From Colletes latitarsis (lineage: Eukaryota; Arthropoda; Insecta; Hymenoptera; Colletidae): DNA of 64,000 nucleotides. The stretch is from positions 27,283,672 to 27,347,671 of the forward strand of contig NC_135134.1 of assembly GCF_051014445.1 (NCBI RefSeq), written 5' to 3'. A program made the position numbers and the translations under genes. Below the pieces are notes generated by a model, which saw only the letters and a list, made by a program, of their open reading frames with translations, did not search any database and was not told the DNA's origin. Positions 49,666 to 61,000 of the stretch are shown here, in pieces; position 1 is the first letter of the stretch, and every line of letters begins with the position of its first letter.

Positions 49666-51260
49666 TCAAAAATATTGATCGAAACCTGGTTTAATCGACT
49701 GTTTCAGTGTGGTAGCACATTACTACGTAACCCAAACCAGAAAAAACCCAGGATCTGTTCAACAAGTATGTGAAAAACACGAAAGTATAAGCCTGATGAG
49801 GGCAAATCCTATACCTAACCCAGACCTAACATGCGTTATCCTCTAAAATATTGAACGAAACCAGGTTTAATTGACTGTTTCAGCGTGGTACCACATTACT
49901 ACGTGATACAATCCAGAAACAGCCCAGGATCTAGCCATGAAGTATGAGAAATATGCGAAGGTATGAGCCTGATGAGGGCAAATCCTAGACCTAACCCAGA
50001 CCTAACATGCGTTATCCTCTAAAATATTTATCAAGACAAGGTTTAATTGAATGTTTCAGTGTGGTACCACATTACTACGTGATCCAAACCAGTAAAAACC
50101 CAGGATCCGTTCAACAAGTATGTGAAGAATGCGAAAGTATGAGTCTGCTGAGTGAAAATCCCCGGCCTAACCTAGACCTAACATGCGTTATCCTCAAAAA
50201 TATTGATCGAAACCTGGTTTAATCGACTGTTTCAGTGTGGTACCACATTACTATGTGATCCAAACCAGAAAATAACCCAGGATCTGTTCAACGAGTATGT
50301 GAAGTGTGCGAAAGTATGAGTCTGATGAGGGCAAATCCCAGACCTATCCCAGACCTAACATGCGTTATTCTCTAAAATATTGATCCAAACCAGGTCTAAT
50401 GGACTGTTTCAGTGTGGTACTACACTACTACGTGATACAATCCAGAAACAGCCCAGGATCTAGCCATGAAGTATGAGAAATATGCGAAAGTATGAGTCTG
50501 ATGAGGGCAAATCCTAGACCTATCCCAGACCTAACATGCGTTATCCTCAAAAATATTGATCGAAACCTGGTTTAATCGACTGTTTCAGTGTGGTACCACA
50601 TTACTACGTAACCCAAACCAGAAAAAACCCAGGATCTGTTCAACAAGTATGTGAAAAACACGAAAGTATGAGCCTGATGAGGGCAAATCCCAGACCTATC
50701 CCAGACCTAACTTGCGTTATCCTCTAAAATATTGAACGAAACCAGGTTTAATTGACTGTTTCAGCGTGGTACCACATTACTACGTGATACAATCCAGAGA
50801 CAGCCCAGGGTCTAGCCATGAAGTATGAGAAATATGCGAAGGTATGAGCCTGATGAGGGCAAATCCTAGACCTAGCCCAGACCTAACATGCGTTATCCTC
50901 TAAAATATTTATCAAGACAAGGTTTAATTGAATGTTTCAGTGTGGTACCACATTACTACGTGATCCAAACCAGTAAAAACCCAAGATCCGTTCAACAAGT
51001 ATGTGAAGAATGCGAAAGTATGAGTCTGCTGAGTGAAAATCCCCGGCCTAACCTAGACCTAACATGCGTTATCCTCAAAAATATTGATCGAAACCTGGTT
51101 TAATCGACTGTTTCAGTGTGGTACCACATTACTATGTGATCCAAACCAGAAAATAACCCAGGTTCCGTTCAACGAGTATGTGAAGTGTGCGAAAGTATGA
51201 GTCTGATGAGGGCAAACACCAGACCTATCCCAGACCTAACATGCGTTATCCTCTAAAATA
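49666..51260 (+). repeat. Higher-order repeat: 881-bp (5-monomer) unit
   Basis: A block with CACATTACTACGTAACCC followed by TATCAAGACAAGG and CAGTAAAAACCC monomers repeats at 881 bp (landmarks at 50007 and 50888). The same unit recurs at 56526 and again as a tandem pair at 60930 and 61811. Boundaries are approximate. Confidence 0.85.
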
Positions 51261-52493
51261 TTGATCGAAACCTGGTTTAATCGACTGTTTCAGTGTGGTA
51301 CCACATTACTACGTAACCCAAACCAGAAAAAACCCAGGATCTGTTCAACAAGTATGTGAAAAACACGAAAGTATGAGCCTGATGAGAACAAATCCCAGAC
51401 CTATCCCAGACCTAACTTGCGTTGTCCTCTAAGATATTGATGGAAACCAGGTTTAATTGACTGTTTCAGTGTTCTACTTCATTACTACGTGATGCAATCC
51501 GGAAAAAGCCCAGGATCTAGCCATCAAGTATGAGAAATATGCGAATGTATGAGCCTGATGAGTGCAAATCCTAGACCTATCCCAGACCTAACATGTGCTA
51601 TCCTCTAAAATATTGATCCAAACCAGGTCTAATGGACTGTTTCAGTGTGGTACCACACTACTACGTCATCCAAACCAGAAACAGCCCAGGATCTAGCCAT
51701 GAAGTATGAGAAATATGCGAACGTATGAGCCTGATGAGGGCAAATCCTAGACCTAACCCAAACCTAACATGCGTTATCCTCTAAAATAGTTATCAATACC
51801 AGGTTTAATTGATTGTTTCAGTGTGGTACCACATTACTACGTGATCCAAACCAGAAAGAACCCAGGATCCGTTCAAAAAGTATGTGAAGAATGCGAAAGT
51901 ATGAGTCTGATGAGTGAAAAACCCCGGCCTAACCTAGACCTAACATGCGTTATCCTCAAAAATATTGATCGAAACCTGGTTTAATCGACTGTTTCAGTGT
52001 GGTACCACATTACTATGTGATCCAAACCAGAGAATAACCCAGGTTCCGTTCAACGAGTATGTGAAGTGTGCGAAAGTATGAGTCTGATGAGGGCAAACAC
52101 CAGACCTATCCCAGACCTAACATGCGTTATCCTCTAAAATATTGATCGAAACCTGGTTTAATCGACTGTTTCAGTGTGGTACCACATTACTACGTAACCC
52201 AAACCAGAAAAAACCCAGGATCTGTTCAACAAGTATGTGAAAAACACGAAAGTATGAGCCTGATGAGAACAAATCCCAGACCTATCCCAGACCTAACTTG
52301 CGTTGTCCTCTAAGATATTGATGGAAACCAGGTTTAATTGACTGTTTCAGTGTTCTACTTCATTACTACGTGATGCAATCCGGAAAAAGCCCAGGATCTA
52401 GCCATCAAGTATGAGAAATATGCGAATGTATGAGCCTGATGAGTGCAAATCCTAGACCTATCCCAGACCTAACATGCGCTATCCTCTAAAATA

Positions 52494-54608
52494 TTGATCC
52501 AAACCAGGTCTAATGGACTGTTTCAGTGTGGTACCACACTACTACGTCATCCAAACCAGAAACAGCCCAGGATCTAGCCATGAAGTATGAGAAATATGCG
52601 AACGTATGAGCCTGATGAGGGCAAATCCTAGACCTAACCCAAACCTAACATGCGTTATCCTCTAAAATAGTTATCAATACCAGGTTTAATTGATTGTTTC
52701 AGTGTGGTACCACATTACTACGTGATCCAAACCAGAAAGAACCCAGGATCCGTTCAAAAAGTATGTGAAGAATGCGAAAGTATGAGTCTGATGAGTGAAA
52801 AACCCCGGCCTAACCTAGACCTAACATGCGTTATCCTCAAAAATATTGATCGAAACCTGGTTTAATCGACTGTTTCAGTGTGGTACCACATTACTATGTG
52901 ATCCAAACCAGAAAATAACCCAGGTTCCGTTCAACGAGTATGTGAAGTGTGCGAAAGTATGAGTCTGATGAGGGCAAACACCAGACCTATCCCAGACCTA
53001 ACATGCGTTATCCTCTAAAATATTTATCAATACCAGGTTTAATTGATTGTTTCAGTGTGGTACCACATTACTACGTGATCCAAACCAGAAAAAACCCAGG
53101 ATCCGTTCAAAAAGTATGTGAAGAATGCGAAAGTATGAGTCTGATGAGTGAAAATCCCAGACCTAACCTAGACCTAACATGCGTTATCCTCTAAAATATT
53201 GATCCAAACCAGGTTTAATGGACTGTTTCAGTGTGGTACCACACTACTACGTCATCCAAACCAGAAACAGCCCAGGATCTAGCCATGAAGTATGAGAAAT
53301 ATGCGAACGTATGAGCCTGATGAGGGCAAATCCTAGACCTAACCCAAACCTAACATGCGTTATCCTCTAAAATAGTTATCAATACCAGGTTTAATTGATT
53401 ATTTCAGTGTGGTACCACATTACTACGTGATCCAAACCAGAAAGAACCCAGGATCCGTTCAAAAAGTATGTGAAGAATGCGAAAGTATGAGTCTGATGAG
53501 TGAAAAACCCCGGCCTAACCTAGACCTAACATGCGTTATCCTCAAAAATATTGATCGAAACCTGGTTTAATCGACTGTTTCAGTGTGGTACCACATTACT
53601 ATGTGATCCAAACCAGAAAATAACCCAGGTTCCGTTCAACGAGTATGTGAAGTGTGCGAAAGTATGAGTCTGATGAGGGCAAACACCAGACCTATCCCAG
53701 ACCTAACATGCGTTATCCTCTAAAATATTTGTCAATACCAGGTTTAATTGATTGTTTCAGTGTGGTACCACATTACTACGTGATCCAAACCAGAAAAAAC
53801 CCAGGATCCGTTCAAAAAGTATGTGAAGAATGCGAAAGTATGAGTCTGATGAGTGAAAATCCCAGACCTAACCTAGACCTAACATGCGTTATCCTCTAAA
53901 ATATTGATCCAAACCAGGTCTAATGGACTGTTTCAGTGTGGTACCACACTACTACGTCATCCAAACCAGAAACAGCCCAGGATCTAGCCATGAAGTATGA
54001 GAAATATGCGAACGTATGAGCCTGATGAGGGCAAATCCTAGACCTAACCCAAACCTAACATGCGTTATCCTCTAAAATAGTTATCAATACCAGGTTTAAT
54101 TGATTGTTTCAGTGTGGTACCACATTACTACGTGATCCAAACCAGAAAGAACCCAGGATCCGTTCAAAAAGTATGTGAAGAATGCGAAAGTATGAGTCTG
54201 ATGAGTGAAAAACCCCGGCCTAACCTAGACCTAACATGCGTTATCCTCAAAAATATTGATCGAAACCTGGTTTAATCGACTGTTTCAGTGTGGTACCACA
54301 TTACTATGTGATCCAAACCAGAAAATAACCCAGGTTCCGTTCAACGAGTATGTGAAGTGTGCGAAAGTATGAGTCTGATGAGGGCAAACACCAGACCTAT
54401 CCCAGACCTAACATGCGTTATCCTCTAAAATATTTATCAATACCAGGTTTAATTGATTGTTTCAGTGTGGTACCACATTACTACGTGATCCAAACCAGAA
54501 AAAACCCAGGATCCGTTCAAAAAGTATGTGAAGAATGCGAAAGTATGAGTCTGATGAGTGAAAATCCCAGACCTAACCTAGACCTAACATGCGTTATCCT
54601 CTAAAATA
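52494..54608 (+). repeat. Higher-order repeat: 705-bp units, second cluster (three copies)
   Basis: Units at 52494, 53199 and 53904 with exact 705-bp spacing and the same monomer order as the first cluster. A related start at 51613 lies 881 bp upstream, so 4- and 5-monomer versions adjoin. Confidence 0.92.
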
Positions 54609-56979
54609 TTGATCCAAACCAGGTTTAATGGACTGTTTCAGTGTGGTGCCACACTACTACGTGATCCAAACCAGAAAAAACCCAGGATCCGTTCAACAAG
54701 TATGTGAAAAACGCGAAAGTATGAGCCTGATGAGAACAAATCCCAGACCTATCCCAGACCTAACTTGCGTTGTCCTCTAAGATATTGATGGAAACCAGGT
54801 TTAATTGACTGTTTCAGTGTTCTACTTCATTACTACGTGATGCAATCCAGAAAAAGCCCAGGATCTAGCCATCAAGTATGAGAAATATGCGAATGTATGA
54901 GCCTGATGAGGGCAAATCCTAGACCTATCCCAGACCTAACATGCGTTATCCTCAAAAATATTGATCGAAACCTGGTTTAATCGACTGTTTCAGTGTGGTA
55001 GCACATTACTACGTAACCCAAACCAGAAAAAACCCAGGATCTGTTCAACAAGTATGTGAAAAACACGAAAGTATGAGCCTGATGAGGGCAAATCCCAGAC
55101 CTATCCCAGACCTAACTTGCGTTATCCTCTAAAATATTGAACAAAACCAGGTTTAATTGACTGTTTCAGCGTGGTACCACATTACTACGTGATACAATCC
55201 AGAAACAGCCCGGGATCTAGCCATGAAGTATGAGAAATATGCGAAAGTATGAGCCTGATGAGGGCAAATCCTAGACCTAACCCAAACCTAACATGCGTTA
55301 TCCTCTAAAATATTTATCAAGACCAGGTTTAATTGACTGTTTCAGCGTGGTACCACGTTACTACGTGATACAATCCAGAAACAGCCCAGGATCTAGCCAT
55401 GAAGTATGAGAAATATGCGAAAGTATGAGCCTGATGAGGGCAAATCCTAGACCTAACCCAGACCTAACATGCGTTATCCTCAAAAATATTGATCGAAACT
55501 TGGTTTAATCGACTGTTTCAGTGTGGTAGCACATTACTACGTAACCCAAACCAGAAAAAACCCAGGATCTGTTCAACAAGTATGTGAAAAACACGAAAGT
55601 ATGAGCCTGATGAGGGCAAATCCCGGACCTATCCCAGACCTAACTTGCGTTATCCTCTAAAATATTGAACGAAACCAGGTTTAATTGACTGTTTCAGCGT
55701 GGTACCACATTACTACGTGATACAATCCAGAAACAGCCCAGGATCTAGCCATGAAGTATGAGAAATATGCGAAGGTATGAGCCTGATGTGGGCAAATCCT
55801 AGACCTAACCCAGACCTAACATGCATTATCCTCTAAAATATTTATCAAGACAAGGTTTAATTGAATGTTTCAGTGTGGTACCACATTACTATGTGATCCA
55901 AACCAGAAAATAACCCAGGATCTGTTCAACGAGTATGTGAAGTGTGCGAAAGTATGAGTCTGATGAGGGCAAATCCCAGACCTATCCCAGACCTAACATG
56001 TGTTATCCTCTAAAATATTGATCCAAACCAGGTCTAATGGACTGTTTCAGTGTGGTACCACACTACTACGTGATACAATCCAGAAACAGCCCAGGATCTA
56101 GCCATGAAGTATGAGAAATATGCGAAAGTATGAGTCTGATGAGGGCAAATCCCGGACCTATCCCAGACCTAACTTGCGTTATCCTCTAAAATATTGAACG
56201 AAACCAGGTTTAATCGACTGTTTCAGTGTGGTACCACATTACTACGTAACCCAAACCAGAAAAAACCCAGGATCTGTTCAACAAGTATGTGAAAAACACG
56301 AAAGTATGAGCCTGATGAGGGCAAATCCCAGACCTATCCCAGACCTAACTTGCGTTATCCTCTAAAATATTCAACGAAACCAGGTTTAATTGACTGTTTC
56401 AGCGTGGTACCACATTACTACGTGATACAATCCAGAGACAGCCCAGGGTCTAGCCATGAAGTATGAGAAATATGCGAAGGTATGAGCCTGATGAGGGCAA
56501 ATCCTAGACCTAACCCAGACCTAACATGCGTTATCCTCTAAAATATTTATCAAGACAAGGTTTAATTGAATGTTTCAGTGTGGTACCACATTACTACGTG
56601 ATCCAAACCAGTAAAAACCCAAGATCCGTTCAACAAGTATGTGAAGAATGCGAAAGTATGAGTCTGCTGAGTGAAAATCCCCGGCCTAACCTAGACCTAA
56701 CATGCGTTATCCTCAAAAATATTGATCGAAACCTGGTTTAACCGACTGTTTCAGTGTGGTACCACATTACTATGTGATCCAAACCAGAAAATAACCCAGG
56801 ATCTGTTCAACGAGTATGTGAAGTGTGCGAAAGTATGAGTCTGATGAGGGCAAATCCCAGACCTATCCCAGACCTAACATGCGTTATCCTCTAAAATATT
56901 GATCCAAACCAGGTCTAATGGACTGTTTCAGTGTGGTACCACACTACTACGTCATCCAAACCAGAAACAGCCCAGGATC

Positions 56980-58020
56980 TGTTCAACAAGTATGTGAAAA
57001 CGTGAATCTATGAGCCTGATGAGGGCAAATCCCAGACCTATCCCAGACCCAACATGCGTTATCCTCTAAAACATTTATCAAGACCAGGTTTAATTGAATG
57101 ATTCCGTGTGGTACCACATTACTACGTGATCCAAACCAGAAAAAACCCAGGATCTGTTCAACAAGTATGTGAAGAATGCGAAAGTATGTGTCTGATGAGG
57201 GCAAATCCCGGGCCTAACCTAGACCTAACATGAGTTATCCCCAAAAATATCGAAGGAAACCAGGTTTAATTGACTGTTTCAGTGTGGTACCACATTACTA
57301 CGTGATCCAATGCAGAAAAAGCCCTGGATCTAGCCATCAAGTATGAGAAATATGCGAAAGTATGAGCCTGATGAGGGCAAATCCTATACCTAACCCAGAC
57401 CTAACATGCGTTATCCTCTAAAATATTCATCGAAACCAGGTTTAATCGACTGTTTCAGTGTGGTTCCACATTGCTACGTGATCCAAACCAGAAAAAACCC
57501 AGGATCAGTTCAACAAGTATGTGAAAAACGCGAAAGTATGAGCCTGATGAGGGCGAATCCCAGACCTATACCAGACCCAACATGCGTTATTCTCTTAAAC
57601 ATTTATCAAGACCAGGTTTAATTGAATGTTTCAGTGTGGTACCACATTACTGCAGGATCCAAACTAGAAAAAGCCGAGAATCTGGCCATCAAGTATGAGA
57701 AATATGCGAAAGTACGAGCCTGATGAGAGCAAATCCCAGACCTAACCTAGACCTAACATGAGTTATTCTCAAAAATATTGATCGATACCAAGTTTAATGG
57801 ACTGTTTCAGTGTGGTACCACATTACTACGTGAACCAAACCAGAAAAAACCCAGGATACGTTCAACAAGTATGTGAAGAATGCGAAAGTATGTGTCTGAT
57901 GAGGTAAATCCCAGGCCTAACTTAGGCCTAACATGCGTTATCCTCTAAAATATTGATCGAAACCAGGTTTAATGGACTGTCTCAGTGTGGTACCACATCA
58001 CTACGTGATCCAAACCAGAA
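56980..58020 (+). repeat. Island of diverged monomers
   Basis: About six monomers with many private changes, for example GTGAAAACGTGAATCTATGAG, GAATGATTCCGTG, TTATTCTCTTAAAC, TACTGCAGGATCC and AACTTAGGCCTAAC. They are not repeated elsewhere in the window, in contrast with the near-identical units on both sides. Confidence 0.75.
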
Positions 58021-61000
58021 AAATACCCAGGTTCTGTTCAACAAGTATGTGGAGAATGCGAAAGTATGTGCCTGATGAGGGCAAATCCCAGGCCTAACCC
58101 AGACCTAACATGCGTTATCCTGTAAAATATCGATCGAAACTGGGTTTCATTTACTGTTTCAGTGTGGTACCACATTACTACGTGAACCAATCCAGAAAAA
58201 GCCCTGGATCTAGCCATCAAGTATGAGAAATATGCGATAGTATGAGCCTGATGAGGGCAAATCCTAGACCTAACCCAGACCTAACATGCGTTATCCTCTA
58301 AAATATTGATCGAAACCAGGTTTAATCGACTGTTTCAGTGTGGTTCCACATTGCTACGTGATCCAAACCAGAAAAAACCCAGGATCAGTTCAACAAGTAT
58401 GTGAAAAACGCGAAAGTATGAGCCTGATGAGGGCGAATCCCAGACCTATCCCAGACCTAACTTGCGTTATCCTCTAAAATATTGATCGAAACGAGGTTTA
58501 AGTGACTGTTTCACCGTGGTACCACATTACTACGTGATACAATCCAGAAACAGCCCGGGATCTAGCCATGAAGTATGAGAAATATGCGAAAGTATGAGCC
58601 TGATGAGGGCAAGTCCTAGACCTGACCCAAACCTAACATGCGTTATCCTCTAAAATATTGATCCAAACCGGGTTTAATGGACTGCTTCAGTGTGGTACCA
58701 CTTTACTACGTGATCCAAAGCGGAAAAAACCCTCGATCGGGTCAACATGTATGCTAAAACTGCGAAAGTATGACCCTGACGAGGGCAAATCCCAGGCCTA
58801 ACCTAGACCTAACATGCGTTGTCCTCTAAAATATTGATGCAAACCAGGTTTAATTGACTGTTTCAGTGTTGTACTTCATTACTACGTGATGCAATCCAGA
58901 AAAAGCCCAGGATCTAGCCATGAAGTATGAGAAATATGCGAAAGAATGAGTCTGATGAGAGCAAATCCCAGACCAAACCTAGACCTAACATGAATTATTC
59001 TCTAAAATATTGATCGAAACCAGATTTAATTGACTGTTTCAGTGTGGTACCACGTTACTATGTGATCCAAACCAGTAAAAACCCAGGATCCGTTCAACAA
59101 GTATGTGAAGAATGCGAAAGTATGAGTCTGATGAGTGAAAATCCTCGGCCTAACCCAGACCTATCATGCGTTATCCTCAAAAATATTGATCGAAACCTGG
59201 TTTAATCGACTGTTTCAGTGTGGTACCACATTACTATGTGATCAAAACCAGAAAATAACCCAGGATCTGTTCAACGAGTATGTGAAGTGTGCGAAAGTAT
59301 GAGTCTGATGAGGGCAAATCCTAGACCTATCCCAGACCCAACATGCGTTATCCTCTAAAATATTTATCAAGACCAGGTTTAATTGACTGTTTCAGTGTGG
59401 TACCACATTGCTACGTGATCCAAACCAGAAAAAACCCAGGATCATTTCAACAAGTTTGTGAAAAACGCGAAAGTATGAGCCTGATGAGGGCAAATCCCAG
59501 ACCTATCCCAGACCTAACTTGCGTTATCCTCTAAAATATTGAACGAAACCTGGTTTAATCGACTGTTTCAGTGTGGTACCACATTACTATGTGATCAAAA
59601 CCAGAAAATAACCCAGGATCTGTTCAACGAGTATGTGAAGTGTGCGAAAGTATGAGTCTGATGAGGGCAAATCCTAGACCTATCCCAGACCTAACATGCG
59701 TTATCCTCAAAAATATTGATCGAAACCTGGTTTAATTGACTGTTTCAGCATGGTACCACGTTAATACGTGATACAATCCAGAAACAGCCCAGGATCTAGC
59801 CATGAAGTATGAGAAATATGCGAAAGTATGAGCCTGATGTGGGCAAATCCTAGACCTAACCCAGACCTAACATGCGTTATCCTCAAAAATATTGATCGAA
59901 ACCTGGTTTAATCGACTGTTTCAGTGTAGTACCACATTACTATGTGATCAAAACCAGAAAATAACCCAGGATCTGTTCAACGAGTATGTGAAGTGTGCGC
60001 AAGTATGAGTCTGATGAGGGCAAATCCTAGACCTATCCCAGACCTAACATGCGTTATCCTCAAAAATATTGATCGAAACCTGGTTTAATCGACTGTTTCA
60101 GTGTGGTAGCACATTACTACGTAACCCAAACCAGAAAGAACCCAGGATCTGTTCAACAAGTATGTGAAAAACACGAAAGTATGAGCCTGATGAGGGCAAA
60201 TCCCAGACCTATCCCAGACCTAACTTGCGTTATCCTCTAAAATATTGAACGAAACCAGGTTTAATTGACTGTTTCAGCGTGGTACCACGTTACTACGTGA
60301 TACAATCCAGAAACAGCCCAGGATCTAGCCATGAAGTATGAGAAATATGCGAAAGTATGAGCCTGATGAGGGCAAATCCTAGACCTAACCCAGACCTAAC
60401 ATGCGTTATCCTCAAAAATATTGATCGAAACTTGGTTTAACCGACTGTTTCAGTGTGGTACCACATTACTATGTGATCAAAACCAGAAAATAACCCAGGA
60501 TCTGTTCAACGAGTATGTGAAGTGTGCGAAAGTATGAGTCTGATGAGGGCAAATCCTAGACCTTTCCCAGACCTAACATGCGTTATCCTCAAAAATATTG
60601 ATCGAAACCTGGTTTAATCGACTGTTTCAGTGTGGTAGCACATTACTACGTAACCCAAACCAGAAAAAACCCAGGATCTGTTCAACAAGTATGTGAAAAA
60701 CACGAAAGTATGAGCCTGATGAGGGCAAATCCCAGACCTATCCCAGACCTAACTTGCGTTATCCTCTAAAATATTGAACGAAACCAGGTTTAATTGACTG
60801 TTTCAGCGTGGTACCACATTACTACGTGATACAATCCAGAAACAGCCCAGGATCTAGCCATGAAGTATGAGAAATATGCGAAGGTATGAGCCTGATGTGG
60901 GCAAATCCTAGACCTAACCCAGACCTAACATGCGTTATCCTCTAAAATATTTATCAAGACAAGGTTTAATTGAATGTTTCAGTGTGGTACCACATTACTA

